Origin: Hsuehochloa calcarea
Taxonomy: Eukaryota > Streptophyta > Magnoliopsida > Poales > Poaceae
Direction of reading: 5' to 3'
NCBI GenBank assembly: GCA_036346395.1
Contig: CM070602.1
Location: 14,641,098 to 14,705,097 of the forward strand
Length of the DNA stretch: 64,000 bases
Shown: one piece after another, positions 23,156 through 35,106 of the stretch
Layout of the letters: every line of letters begins with the position of its first letter
Position numbering within the stretch: the first letter of the stretch is position 1
Made by a program: the position numbers and the translations under genes
The notes under the pieces: generated by a model
The model's input: only the letters and a program-made list of their open reading frames with translations
Databases searched by the model: none
What the model was told of the DNA's origin: nothing

Positions 23156-23622
23156 TGTTAAATCTTTTCTTTGCTTTTGATCTCTTTTGTTTGGATCTGG
23201 TGTTCTTGGGGTTCGGGTTCATAAGAAACCGAAAGCGAGAGAGAGAGAGAGAGAGGGCGATGGGTTCGGTTACCGTCGGATGTAGAGAGGGATGAGCTGG
23301 CCATGGCGGCTTGCGTGTGGTAGAGGCGGCGGTGGTCGATCCCGTCCCTGGGGCGTGGCCGGCGGTGGTCGGTAGAGGCGGCGGTGATCCAGCGATGGGC
23401 TTCCCATCACTTGCTGCGCCCCCTCTTAGATCGGTCTAGGGTTTTTGTCCGGGTGGGGTTTGCGGCTCCGTCGAATCTCGTCGTTCGTGCCACCGGCCCC
23501 CACCCCTCTTTTATAGCGCTTGATCTGACGAGGCCCATCGACCATGAATTGGTTGGGCGCCTCGATCGGGCGCGAGGCATTTGGTCAGTTGGGCCAAATG
23601 CCTCTGCGAGATCATTCTAACA
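23156..23622 (-). repeat. 3' LTR of the minus-strand Copia element
   Basis: 467 bp, with tgttaaatc at the left and ctaaca at the right on the + strand. It contains a (ga)n run near 23238 and a minus-strand TATA box (ctataaaag) at about 23508-23516. Confidence 0.9.
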
Positions 23623-23640
23623 TTCTCCCCTTGATCTCAT
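23623..23640 (-). other. Polypurine tract of the minus-strand Copia element
   Basis: ttctccccttgatctc on the + strand reads as GAGATCAAGGGGAGAA on the minus strand, directly before the 3' LTR. Confidence 0.75.
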
Positions 23641-23699
23641 TCTATACTTTATCTTTAATTGCTTTTGACTTTACTCATTCCATCACAGATTAGTGCATA

Positions 23700-24290
23700 G
23701 AACATGTCTCATCGTCACGGTCAATCGCCGATAGATTCAACAGCTGCAATACACTTCCCTGTTCTGAAATAGTTACTTTAATCTTTTGGGTCATCTTTTA
23801 GTCCAGAATCATAGGCTTTCCTTAAACCCATGCCGCTATATGTTCTCTGAACACGTTGGGTGGTAAGCCTTTAGTAAGCGGATCCGCTAACATCTTTGCT
23901 GTACTTATATGCTCAAGACTTATAATTTGATCCGAACTTTATCTTTCACAACATAGTACTTTATGTCAATGTGTTTGGCGGCACCACTTGACTTATTGTT
24001 GTGGGCATACATTCTGCGGGTTCATTGTCGCAGACAACTTAAGTGGTCTATTGATGTCGTCAACCACTTTTAAGCCGGTATGAACTTCTTTAGCCGTTCA
24101 CCGCCCGTAGCCTCATAACATGCTACAAACTCGGCATACATTGTGGACGATGTAGTGACGGTTTGCTTTGAGCTTTTCCACGATATAGCTCCTCCAAATG
24201 AGTGAAGACATATCCGGATGTCGACTTTCTATCATCTCCCGCAAAATCGAAATCAGATACCCCACTATATGGAGTAAATCGATCTTACAG
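23700..24290 (-). pseudogene. Copia RNase H remnant
   Basis: On the minus strand the sequence spells SGVSDFDFAGDDRKSTSGYVFT, followed across frameshifts by TMYAEF and KMLADPLTKGL-like segments. Those are typical of Copia RNase H. Stops and shifts separate it from the RT frame. Confidence 0.65.
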
Positions 24291-25299
24291 ATGTCATCAT
24301 GAGGCCTTTTGTTCCTTGCAAATAACGCAAGACTTTCTTTATCAATTTCAATGTTCTATTCGAGATTGCTCGGAATCGCCAAATAACCCAGTAACAAAAG
24401 CTAAGTCGTAGCGTGTGCACACTTGAGCATCTTGTAAGCTTCCGACAATTTGAAGCATATGGAACCGCTTTCATTTGATCGATCTCATCTCGGTTCCTAG
24501 GGCATTGAAAATCCCCATATCCGCCGCCCTTGACTATAGGTGCAGGTAAAGGACTACATTTATGCATCCCAAATTTCTTTAAGACTTTCTCTATGTATGT
24601 CTTTTGTGATAGTCCCAATATCCCTTTGTTTCTATCCCGGTGAATTTCGATCCCTAAAACGAACGAAGCTTCACCAAGATCTTTCATATCAAAGTTTGAG
24701 GACAAAAACTTCTTTGTCTCCAGTAGTAGACTGACATCACTACTAGCCAGTAGGATATCATCCACATACAGGATTAGGAAGATAAACTTCCCATCTTTAA
24801 ACTTTGTATAGACACAGTTGTCCTCTACATTCTCTTTAAACCCAAATTTTCTTATTGTACTGTCAAACTTCAAGTACCACTGTCTTGAAGCTTGCTTTAA
24901 CCCATAAATTGATTTCTTTAGGCGGCATCCCATTCTTTCATTTTCTTCCATGACAAAACCTTTTGGTTGTGCCATGTAAACATTTTCCTCCAAATCCCCA
25001 TTAAGAAATGCCGTCTTTACATCCATCTGATGTAACTCTAAATCATAATGTGCTACTAATGCCATTATGATTCTGAAGGAATCTTTACATGAGACTGGAG
25101 AAAAAGTCTCATTGTAATCAATCCCTTCTCTTTGCGTAAAGCCTTTTGCCACAAGTCGCGCTTTGTATCTTTCTACATTCCCTTGGGAGTCGAGCTTTGT
25201 TTTGTAGACCCATTTACAGCCTACTGTTTTGGCTCCTTTAGGAATAATTTCTAAGTCCCAGACTTTATTAGTCTTCATGGACCTCATTTCCTCTTCCAT
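24265..25299 (-). pseudogene. Copia reverse transcriptase
   Basis: A 344-aa frame with the full Copia RT landmark series: TVGCKWVYKTKLDSQG, RLVAKGFTQREGIDY, ETFSPV, KTAFLNGDLEENVYM, SIYGLKQASRQWYLKFD and the catalytic ILYVDDILLASS. It is the best preserved part of this element. The C-terminus runs out of frame near 24400. The frame begins inside the domain (MEEEMRSMKTNKVWDL), as integrase and RT are no longer in one frame. Confidence 0.88.
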
Positions 25300-25445
25300 G
25301 GCCTCAAGCCATTTTGAAGAATTTTCGCTTCATGGCTTCTTCAAATGAGGTGGGATCATCCTCCATTTGAAAGTCCTCTCAGATGATAAATCGATAATCA
25401 TCGAAATAGTGATCTTCTTACTCTTTGAGACCTCCTCGGACCTCC

Positions 25446-26382
25446 TCATTTGGTACATCTTACATTTGAGGTCTTGTTGCTCCCCTCATTTGTGGCAATG
25501 GGTTCTATAGGATCCTGAAGAACAGGTTCCTCATTCTCATTCATTGTTGCCACATGAGGAACAATAACAGGTGCTGGCACCACAGTATCTTGTACCGTCG
25601 GTGCAGCGATAGCAGGTAGTGAGAAGAGTGGCTCTTGAATCATCGGAGTGGGCACATATACCCGCTTCTCTTCAAGATCAATCTCTCGAGCTACCATGCT
25701 CCCCCTCATCATTTCATCCTCTAAGAAGACAGCGTGTCTCGTTTCTACAAACTTTGTATATCTGTCTGGACAGTAGAAACGAAAACCTTTTGACTTTTCA
25801 GGGTAGCCAATGAAATGGCAACTTACTGTTTTGGGATCTAGCTTCCCAATGTTTGGGTTAAAAACTTTAGCCTCAGCAGGACTCCCCCACACACGTAAGT
25901 GGTTTAGTGAGGGAATTCTTCCTGTCCACAACTCGTACGGTGTTTTGGGCACCGACTTACTAGGCACTCTATTGAGAATATGAATGGCGGTTTTCAACGC
26001 CTCTATCCATAAACTCAATGGGAGTGTGGAGTAGCTCATCATGCTTCGCACCATATCCATCAGGGTACGGTTGCGTCTTTCAGCTATTCCATTTCTTTGA
26101 GGTTCGCCTTGTAGAATCTTTGGGCTACTATGCCATTTTCCTGTAAGAACCTCGCAAAAGGTCCAGGAACTTGTCCATATGGGGTATGTCGACCGTAGTA
26201 CTCCCCCCACGATCAGATCGAACTATCTTAATCTTTAAATCGTGTTGGTTTTCAACTTCAGCCTTAAATATCTTGAATTTATCCAAGGCTTCATTTCTTT
26301 CTTTGATTGGATAAATATATCCATAACGGGAGTAGTCATCTGTGAATGTTATGAACGAGTCATAACCATCCACACTTTTCAC
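25446..26382 (-). pseudogene. Copia integrase
   Basis: Two overlapping frames (26128-26382 and 25446-26210, minus strand) together give FITFTDDYSRYGYIYPIK, KIVRSDRGG, GIAERRNRTLMDMVRSMM, HILNRVPSKSVPKTPYELW and VSCHFIGYPEKSKGFRFYCP. The core aspartates and the glutamate of the DD-E triad are visible. The two frames need a frameshift near 26150. The HHCC zinc finger upstream is not clearly readable. Confidence 0.82.
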
Positions 26383-26399
26383 AGGAAAAGGACCACAAA

Positions 26400-27177
26400 T
26401 GTCCGTGTGAACAATTTGTAGAACTCCTGTGCTTCTTTTTGCGCTCTTTCTTAATTTTCTTTACATATTTTCCTTTAATGCATTCTCTCGCATTGTTCTA
26501 AGTCCGAGAACTCTAATAGAGGAAGAATTTCATTCTTAACTAGTCTTTCTATTCTCCCCTCGAAATATGGCCTAAACGACGATGCCATAATTTCGACGAT
26601 TCATTATGAGTTCTCTTCGTTTTACGCTTACATTCGTGACGAGGATTCAATCACTTTCGCACGCATGACGTTCTCATTATCGCATCGACATTCACATTAT
26701 CACATAATGATAACAAATAAAGCTCATTTTGTAATATGGCAAGACCAACACATTCTTTATTAAATATTATTTCGCACTTGCCATTTCCAAAATTACAATC
26801 ATAACCATCTTTATCCAAATTGGAAACACTAATCAAATTCCTCTCAGAAGAGGAACAAAAAGAACATCTCTAAGTAAAGATTAGAGCCATTAGCTAACTC
26901 TAATGAAAGATCGCCAACGGCTTCAACTTCGCTTGGACTCCATTTGCGACTTTAATGCATCTTTCGTTTCTTTGCGTAGTCCTCGCCGACGGAATCCACA
27001 GAAGGAATTAGCAACATAAACATTGCTCTGAGTCAATCCACCAAGTGGATTTGAATATTGCACATACAAGCATTCATTTATGAAGGTAATAATGTTCTCA
27101 CCTTTCTTTGCCATTATCATCTTTAAGTAATCGTGAGTTCTTCTTGTAGTGTCCGGTCTTCTTCTTGATGAAGACAA
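26400..27177 (-). pseudogene. Copia gag C-terminus and protease remnant
   Basis: Minus-strand frames 26923-27177 and 26651-26836 contain gag tail and pre-integrase-like sequence (SVSNLDKDGYDCNFGNGKCEI, with NELYLL). A clean D-T/S-G-A protease site is not visible because the stretch is broken by frameshifts. Assigned mostly from its position between gag and integrase. Confidence 0.55.
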
Positions 27178-27791
27178 CGATCTTTGTCTCTGACAAATTT
27201 ATTATTCTGTTGAGGCTGATGGACAGAGGCTTTTCCCTTGTTCCTTGAGAAGGAGGTACTGTTGAAGTGCTTTTTCTTGTTATCCTTCACATAGTTGATA
27301 GATCCACCATGTGAGGATTTAATTCTTTCCTCCTCTTGAACACACATAGCTATGCACTTTTCTAAGTCCCATTTATCGGGCTGCATGTTGTAATTGACAA
27401 CAAAGGTGTCAAACTTTTCTGGCAATGAAGCAAAAATCAAGTGAATAAGGAACCCATCCTTGAGTGCCAAATCCATTGGTTTAAGCTTGGATGCCAAGTT
27501 GCTCATCCTTAGTATGTATTCTCTTATTCCACTGCCACCACCAGAATACCTTTCTGTCACAAGCTGCTTAATCAGCTGTGTAGCATATGTCTTTGAAGAG
27601 CCAGTAAACTGACTCTTTATTTTATCAAGGTATTCTGTGACAGTGTCACAGTCTGCGATTGAGCCCACAATTGCAGGCTCAATCGTGTTCTTTATCACAG
27701 CCATACATTTCTTGTTGGCTGTGGTCCATTTCTTATGCTCTAGGTCATAAGACATCTGTAAGGGAGCATGATCTCTCTGTCTTTTCGCCAA
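27123..27791 (-). pseudogene. Copia gag (UBN2-type capsid)
   Basis: A 222-aa minus-strand frame carries features of plant Copia gag: KKCMAVIKNTIEPAIVGSI, YLDKIKSQFTGSSKTYA, LIKQLVTERYSGGGSGIREY, MSNLASKLKPMDLAL, LIFASLPEKFDTFVVNYN and a CVQEEERIK stretch. A basic KDNKKKHF region follows. It lacks the usual N-terminus; MAKRQRDHAP is an internal start. Confidence 0.82.
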
Positions 27792-29112
27792 GCGGTATCA
27801 TCCTCATTTTGATCCTCACTTTGGTGCCATAGGCTCGGTGGAGTCGTCTTTAGAGTGAGGACCAGTCCACCTCAGCTAAGATAAACGCTAAGTCTATCTT
27901 TTTCTTCCACTCTCCATAATTATCTCCTTTGAGAGTGGGGATCTCTCTGATACAACCCATCAAGTTGTATCCTCCTGAAAATTTAGTTCAAATAAAGTGA
28001 GAACGAAACATGAAAATTATATGCCTTATTTCCAACGTTGGTCAAAAATACGACATACAATTAAATCAATTATATCTATACATTAAATCTATATCACCGT
28101 TGGGCAGAAATAGAAACAATGCATTAAAAAAAACATCATTTAAAAATTATAATCTTTATTATTATCAACGTTGGTCGAAAATAACAATATCATAATTTGC
28201 AACAATTCTTAAAAAATTAAATTCTCCCGTTGGTTTGAATTTAATTAAAAGAATTAATCAAACATTAACTTTTGCAGCGGAAACTGTAATTATTCTAAAA
28301 TAATTCATTATTCAGAAGCATTATTTCTTTACTCATTTAATCTCTGGAAATAATAACACGTTGGTGCAAAATTTACAGATATTTTATTCAATTTTTCTAT
28401 TGAAATTCATTCAAAATTGCTTCTGAAAACAATTAAAATTAATTTTCTAAGTTACTGTTCATAACCGCCGATTTCTTTGTACAAGCCGGTCGAGATCTTT
28501 CATTCATTCGCCAATTCGGCCCGATTCGGTAGCACCGGCCACGGCGCCGGCTTCCGGCCATGGCTGCCTCGCTTCGCTTTCGCGACGCGAGCCTCGCCTG
28601 GGCTCAGCTGCTGGCGCTTCTGCCGCTGCGTCGCCGCGCTCGCGCCGATCTCGGCCGTTGAATCGAATCGGACGGTGGCGCATTTTCGCCGAACAAAACT
28701 TCGCGGCGGCGCCAAAACCCTAAATCCATTTCTTCCTCTCCCTTCTCTCTCGATTAACGCTCGAGCGAAAGAACCGAGGTGACGACGCGCAGCCGGAGAA
28801 CGGCGGAGAGAGAAAGCGGCGCCGCCATGAGCCTCCGCGCGGCGCGCGTTCCTGAGGGAGCCGCCGCCGTCGAACGGCCCGTGTCGGCGCCCTTTACCAA
28901 GCGTCGGGGCCGGACGCTTCGGATGATCCCGCACATTCGTGGCGCCCGAGCCGGTTTGGAGCCCGCGAGCCCACGGCTCGCCTGATGGTCCTCACGGCGG
29001 TGAGTACCGCCGCTTAGATCTAGGGTTTCCTTCTTAGGGTTTCGGGTTACGGAGCTAGGGTTTCGGGTTCTTTTCCATTGTTTTTCTTTTGGATCTTTGC
29101 CGTTCTATTACG
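27792..29112 (-). other. Leader region of the minus-strand Copia element
   Basis: AT-rich 27960-28450, then GC-rich 28460-29000. Overlapping GC-rich frames on both strands show no domain. This is probably the 5' untranslated leader between the primer-binding site and gag. Confidence 0.5.
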
Positions 29113-29124
29113 GCTCTGATACCA
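29113..29124 (-). other. Primer-binding site (initiator tRNA-Met)
   Basis: gctctgatacca on the + strand reads TGGTATCAGAGC on the minus strand, one base from the LTR end. It is the standard plant Copia primer site. Confidence 0.93.
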
Positions 29125-29125
29125 T

Positions 29126-29575
29126 TGTTAAATCTTTTCTTTGCTTTTGATCTCTTTTGTTTGGATCTGGTGTTCTTGGGGTTCGGGTTCATAAGAAACC
29201 GAAAGCGAGAGAGAGAGAGGCGATGGGTTGATTCTGTCGGATGTAGAGAGGATGAGTGGCCATGACGGCTTGCGTGTGGTAGGCGGCGGTGGTCGATCCG
29301 TCCCTGGGCGTGGCCGGCGGTGGTCGGTAGAGGCGGCGGTGATCCAAATATGGGCTTCCGTCACTTCTTGCGCCTCTTAGATCGGTCTAGGGTTTTTGTC
29401 CGGGTGGGGTTTGCGGCTCCGTCGAATCTCGTCGTTCGTGCCACCGGCCCCCACCCCTCTTTTATAGCCTTGATCGACGACGAGGGCCCATCACCATGAA
29501 TTGGGTGGGCGCCTCGATCGAGCGCGAGGCATTTGGCCGTTGGGCCAAATGCCTCTGCGGGAGATCATTCTAACA
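29126..29575 (-). repeat. 5' LTR of the minus-strand Copia element
   Basis: 450 bp, matching 23156-23622 over its length with a shorter (ga)n run and several 1-3-base indels. A minus-strand TATA box (ctataaaag) lies at about 29459-29467. Confidence 0.9.
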
Positions 29576-29580
29576 GAGGG

Positions 29581-30240
29581 GTCGAGTACAACAAATAAAA
29601 AAGGCACATGGGCCCACCTATCAATCTTGGAAGCTGATAGCCATGGCCGACCTCGATCGTCGTCGCGATTGACCACATCGTCTCGGCCTCCACCTCCACC
29701 TATGTTGTTGTTGACCTCAACGCTTCCACATTGGGGCCGACCTCGTCTTCAACTATGCCCTTCACAGGTGAGATCGGGCGATAGTGGAGGTCGTTGTCGC
29801 AAAATCGCAGTCACGGCTCAAGATTGGTCGGTAGCTCCAAATCCATAGCCCACACCATTGGCCAAAGCTTCTAGATCCACAGGCAAGCTCGCCGTCGTGG
29901 TTAGTGTTTGACAACGACATCGATTTAAGACAAGGCGGCTCAATATTGCCAAGGGAACTAGCAGACGGGTTGAGAGGAGCATGTAGGGGTGGTTGGCAAC
30001 GACAGACGTTGCCGGATCTTGCAAAATCGGTGGCGGCAGCAGGTGATTTAGGAAGGAGAGAGAAACAAGAGAGGGGGATGATGTGATAATGAGATGGGAG
30101 AGGACAGAAGAGATTTTTTCTGTTAATTAAATCTACGGTGGATACCATTTTTGGAGAGAAAAGTATGTGCTAAACATTGGTGAGAAAAATAATCTTAGCC
30201 CCCTGTAATATAGCAGAATTACCGGTGGGCTCCTTTCACA
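29581..30240. other. Unassigned spacer upstream of the RRM gene
   Basis: Mixed-composition sequence with short frames on both strands and no recognised domain. It may hold distal promoter sequence for the gene at 30701. Confidence 0.4.
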
Positions 30241-30340
30241 TTGTGCATGATCCTTGTCCTGCTCAAAACACCCAAGATGGCAAGATCAGCGGTGCTGCCC
30301 GTACAACATACAACACACCTCCATCCGCGTGCCTTATCGA
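30241..30340 (+). repeat. Single copy of the array-unit block
   Basis: gcatgatccttgtcctg and aaaacacccaagat followed by gatcagc-g resemble the block at 19949-20020 of the tandem array (and its copies). It lies about 360-460 bp upstream of the RRM start codon. Confidence 0.6.
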
Positions 30341-30700
30341 ATGGTTTATACCCGCCCACCAAAATATCCACCACAAAAGATCAGCAGCCTCGGGAACACG
30401 TGCCCATCTCCTCCCACTGACACCCAGTCCCACCTATAATCGGCCCCACCGCCAGCAAGACGAGTCCCTAGCCGTCTCGGCGTCGGTGGCCGAGCCATCC
30501 CCCAAACCACCCGCGAAGCCCAAACGCCGTGACCTACCACTACCAGCGTATTTCCAGTGCGCTTGGCTCGTGTGGTCTCTAGCTTGGCAGTCGATTCGCT
30601 TGCTTGCTTGCCCCCGGTTGGACTCTTTCGCGTTGCGGCGTCGACGCGTCTCGCTGCTCGTAGCCACCGCCTCCACCTCCGCGTACTAGATCCGGTCCCC

Positions 30701-33092
30701 ATGGCGAGGAACCCCGGCTGCGCCGTCTACATAGGTGAGATCTCTACCCCTCCCCCTCCGTTTCGAGGCCCGAACCGCTCGGTATGGTGATTCATGCGGG
30801 TTTCCCCGAATTTTTCGTGGCCTTTTTGGCGGTTTGACTCGGGATTGAGGTGAATTTGTGGTGATTAGTTTTGTTCGGTTCGTAAAGCGGGTGCCTTTGT
30901 GTTTTTCCTCGGCTTGGTGGCTGGTGCTGCTACTTCTGTCCTCGAATTGGGATGTCTCGAACCTGCTGACGGTCGATTCGACTCGATTAATTACTGAAGT
31001 TTGCGCCGCATGCAATGTTTTGGGACTTGGTTCTGTGCTCTGTGGGTAGAAACAGTAGCAATTGTTGTTTGATACGGGCAATTCCATGAGTTTTGCAGTG
31101 GAATTTGGTACTGAATTGAATAAAATTGCAAGTTGGAATTAGGATTTGGAGTTATCCTCTCGTGGTTCTTGTACTATACAGATGATTCCGTGCTTAGATG
31201 TTTGTAAATCCATCTTAGGATTTGGTTGCTGTAGATTTACTTTTTATTTACCGACCCTCCTAGTTTATCTGGCAAGTTAATTGCTTGAGCTTGTATAGTC
31301 GGCGATTGCCTCTTCTGTTGTTGCATTCTTTTAGTCCCCCAAATTCGGAATAGGAACAATTCATGACACGAGGTTTACTTGTATATTAACTGATTAATTA
31401 ACTTAACTAACATGCTTATTTCCTTGTGCGAAAAGTATTTCTTGGTGTTCTGTGCCCTTTGTTCATTGTGGCAGTTGGGAATTTGTTAGGATGGATTGAG
31501 TGTAAATAAGTGTAAAGCGAATTGTACAAAATCAAATATTATAGCAAATTAAACCTGCTTAATTCTAACATGGTCACATGTGTGATCCAGGGGTTCAGAT
31601 GTGAGAACAATAGAGATGTGAAAGCTATGCCCATCATGGAATCATGTTACGCTTCATGGGGCCGGCTACAGAATGCGCCCCCTCTCCCTCTCTGAGCTTG
31701 ATAGTTCACAACTCCACTATCAAAGTAGTTCACCACAACTTTCACAAACTATGGTTGATATTATTTTTTTTATGAGAAGTTAACAAATGAATATGCTTTC
31801 GGGCGTGGGGATCCAGGGATTTTGTTTGCATTTAACTGAGCCAAACAATGTATTCTCATTTTATTAGGCTCAGCTAAGCAAATTAATTGAATCTTCCTCT
31901 TGAGCTCCATTCCTACATAGTTAAGAAGTAATGAATATGATAAAAGTTGCTAGCAATTCAGGCTCCATTGTTCTGTTCTTTGTTTGCCTAGTAGGTGTTC
32001 TCAGCTTGTCGGTTGCTTAATTTGGTAGCTGCTTTGTGGACTTCCTCAGCAACATTGTGCATAGCTTCATGTATATATTATACTCTTCTGATTCAGATTT
32101 GTGTCAGGGCTGATTGTATTGTAGTGCACTAGTGCTGGTATTTTACAAAAGACTGTTCTTGTGTCACTTTCCCTTGTGTTTTTGCATGCCTAGATATAAC
32201 AAAGTACTCATTGGTATTGTATTAATTCTTCAGCTGCATTTTTCTTAAATAGGTAACTTGGATGAAAAGGTATCTGAGAGGGTTTTATATGAGATTCTTA
32301 TTCAGGTAGGTCGTGTAATAGACCTACACATACCCCGTGACAAGGAAACTAGTCGCCCCAAAGGTTATGCTTTTGCTGAGTACGAAACAGAGGAAATTGC
32401 CCAGTATGCTGTTAGGCTATTTTCTGGCCTTGTTCGACTTCATAATAGGACACTTAAATTTGCGGTGCGTTTCTTTCGCTCCCTATTTATACAACTGATT
32501 TTAGTATAGTAGGATTGTCATGTGTTGTTCTTATGGTATGTTCTGTTATGCACTGTGATGTGACTGGTTGACTCAATCTGGCCCCAACCCTATATAGTTG
32601 ACTAGTTGAGTTTCTTGCTGTTACTAGATTTGTATATTTATGTAAGTACTAGCAAAAGATTGAAATTATACCCTTTTTTGACAGATTTCTGGGCAAGACA
32701 AGCCCTCTTCAAATGGCAATATTCCTGTAACGCCTAAAATGAACCCTATACCACTACCAAAGCCACCTCAGCTGATGAGGTCTAGTGATACTCCCATGTC
32801 ACAGCATACAGTGGTAAATGGTAGGATTGCAGGCTATGGTGTTTCTTCAAATCATTCTTATGATTTCCACTCCCAAGGTGAGAGAATTTCCTTGGTCCTT
32901 TGAAATATGAGACATTTTATGTGAATTTTGTACTAAATCTTATGATTACCTTTTTGTCCAGCATCAAGTGGGGTAGCTAGTAGAGGATTAAGTGATGGTA
33001 CGTATGAGTATAGTAGACGTGTATTTGGTTCTGTTCTGAATGATGTTAGCCGTCGAGCTGCCAGGCAACCAATTCCATACCCGTCCTACTAG
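30701..33092 (+). CDS. RBM7: Single-RRM RNA-binding protein, RBM7-like (NEXT complex subunit candidate)
   Basis: Four exons join in frame to 189 aa: 30701-30734, 32253-32464, 32685-32877 and 32962-33092. All introns are GT-AG, and the first is 1,518 bp. The start at 30701 (MARNPGCAVYIG) puts RNP2 (VYIGNL) at residues 9-14 and RNP1 (KGYAFAEY) at 48-55, so a single RRM fills about residues 8-85. The rest is low-complexity, Pro/Ser-rich, and ends in a conserved-looking tail (RRVFGSVLNDVSRRA, then QPIPYPSY). The RRM resembles RBM7 more than SF3B4 in its NLDEKVSERVLYEI and SGLVRLHNRTLKF segments. In plants RBM7 works with HEN2 and ZCCHC8 in the nuclear exosome-targeting complex; that role is inferred from family. 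All splice sites and frames are intact, so I take it as functional. Confidence 0.9.
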
Positions 33093-34500
33093 CATATTGA
33101 GCTTCAATGAATGTAACATGATATGCTGACAGATTAGGCCAGTGAAGCCATTGTTTGTTGTCTCAGTCCTTCTGCAATGTCATCTGTGTACTTGCGTTTC
33201 ATCCATGTAAATATGGCTTATGTTGGTAGGTCATATGCTTGTCTTTTGGGTGGTTCTGTTGTTTTCTACATTGTAGTCAGACTTGTCCCTGCTGGTTAGT
33301 CTGTCTCATGTCCTAGTGATAGGATCTTGTCTCCACTAATGTGGCTGTACCAAGAATTACTTTAGTTACAGGAATGGGGTGGCAAGTTGTTCTCAATTGC
33401 TGTTTTAATATTTAAGCTAGTGTGTTAGCTTTTGCCCGTGTGCGCCAGCAGGGCCAGGTTTGCGTTTGAGTTATGCTTTCATGGAGGATTTTGTGTTTCT
33501 CATCTCAGTTGGAGCTGTATTATGTTGGGACTTCAGAAAGGGTTGTTATTGTCTACTGGTTACAAAAACAAACGCAGGAAATCTACCCTGAACTTTAAAG
33601 TGATTTATGAATATTTGTTTTAGATATTACTTGTTTGCTTGAGCAGTATTTGTAATGCAGCCACAGGTATCATTATCAAGGATCCAGCATTAGCCACCTC
33701 TGGCTCTCGAGTGATCGAGCTGTACATTTTCTATTACTTGGCGGCTGAGGTGCAACTGCTGTGATCTTCTGGTATAGCTTACTCATCTTGTTGGATGTGA
33801 GGAAAGTTGTTGCTGCCGGATTTCTCCAGTGGTAACATTTAGAATATTGGTTGAAGATGGTACATTTGCTGAGTTAGAAATATGTTGATGAGCCTGTTCG
33901 ACTCCATCTATAATTCAAGATGGACCAGTTGCGCCCTGTTACGCATCAGGCTGGCCTTGGAAGCTTCATGCCTGTGGCTGTGCCTCGTGTGCTGTCAGTT
34001 TGTCAAGAAAATTATGATTCAAGGTGAGTGATTTTGAAGGTGAAAGTTGTTAGTGTGTTCCTTTGGAGCTGCACAAATGCAAGGTGAGCCAGCTGTTCCG
34101 CTTGTCGGGGTGTATAAGCACCAAACAGGGTGGTCGCACTCTGGAGAAAGTTTGCTTTAGTGTCTGCCTGGAAAATTTACAGCATAGATCATTACCGTAC
34201 ACGGCCAACTCGACATTAGGAATGTTAAGAGTTGCACCGTAATACTTTCTCGTATCGTCGTAAAACCACTGAAGATGTTAACTGGATCCTATTAGCTTGG
34301 ATTGCTCGCTTGTGGTGGAACTACTATTGTTTCATGTAGAATCTGTTTAGAAATAAACAAATCAACTTTGCTGTATCGTCCGGTGCAAAACAAGATGTCA
34401 GGAACCGACCGATTTTTAAAGCCTGTCCATTTGGACCGTTCTGCTATCCTCAAGAGGCTGGCAATCCAGCCCAGGGGCCTGGGACCTGGGGTGTCACCGC
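33093..34500 (+). other. 3' flank of the RRM gene
   Basis: Probably 3' untranslated sequence at first, then spacer. Small frames (such as 33432-33623) lack recognisable content. I could not place the poly(A) site. Confidence 0.45.
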
Positions 34501-35060
34501 GTACAGAATCGAACCGTTCTTTCAAATGTCACGTAAAATTGTTACCGCGGGGCTGCCTGCGATGGTGAAGTCGGGAAGAATGGGCAATGGAGATGGAATG
34601 CGCGCAGCAGCGGACGCAGCCGCCCGACGCTGGCGGCCAGGTACACGGGACGAGGTGCGACGGGCGTGGAGGTGTGGACTGCGCGGTAGTGGTTGCACCG
34701 CTGGCCGAGCAGGCAGGACGTTTGTGGGTGCACCGTCCAAGCGCGCCTGCGAGGTAAAGTCGGGCGTCGGAAGAGAGCGCGATGCACCACGACCACGGGC
34801 AAGTCGACGTGCAGGAGGGGCCGCGCACGGGCGCAGCGATGGCCATGGCGGCCTGCCGGAAAAGGGGAGTGGCCATGGCCATAGCCGCAGCGTGATCGGT
34901 CGACGGAGTGTTGCGGGCTTGTACTTGACCTGGGAGGCTGGGGTTCTGCGGCAGTGCTGCTCACGGTGAACCATACTTTGCAGTTTGCACGTGGTGGTTT
35001 TTGACAGTTCTATCAATTTTCATGGCTAGCATCTCAGCTACTTAAAGATTAAAAACGGTG
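34501..35060. other. GC-rich island, unassigned
   Basis: About 34530-34970 is GC-rich with long overlapping frames on both strands (up to 164 aa on the minus strand). None contains a domain or signal I recognise. Simultaneous openness on several frames points to composition rather than coding. Confidence 0.4.
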
Positions 35061-35106
35061 GTTGTTCATCCTCTCTACCCTTCTATCTCTGTCCCTCTTT
35101 ACTGAC

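Larger units (their letters stand above)
23156..29575 (-). mobile_element. Copia LTR retrotransposon, structurally complete, minus strand
   Basis: LTRs lie at 23156-23622 and 29126-29575. A perfect 5-bp target duplication, gaggg, flanks them at 23151-23155 and 29576-29580. On the minus strand the order is LTR (right), primer-binding site TGGTATCAGAGC, GC-rich leader, gag, protease, integrase, RT, RNase H, polypurine tract, LTR (left). LTR ends are TGTTAG...TTTAACA. The two LTRs differ by several short indels and substitutions, and all coding parts have breaks, so it is a structurally whole but inactive copy. Confidence 0.93.

Noticed and set aside
28477..28985. GC-rich frames near the Copia leader
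   Set aside because: Located between primer-binding site and gag, on both strands, without a domain.
34522..35016. 164-aa minus-strand frame
   Set aside because: Simultaneous openness in four frames and Arg/Ala/Pro bias suggest composition; no start context or homology seen.
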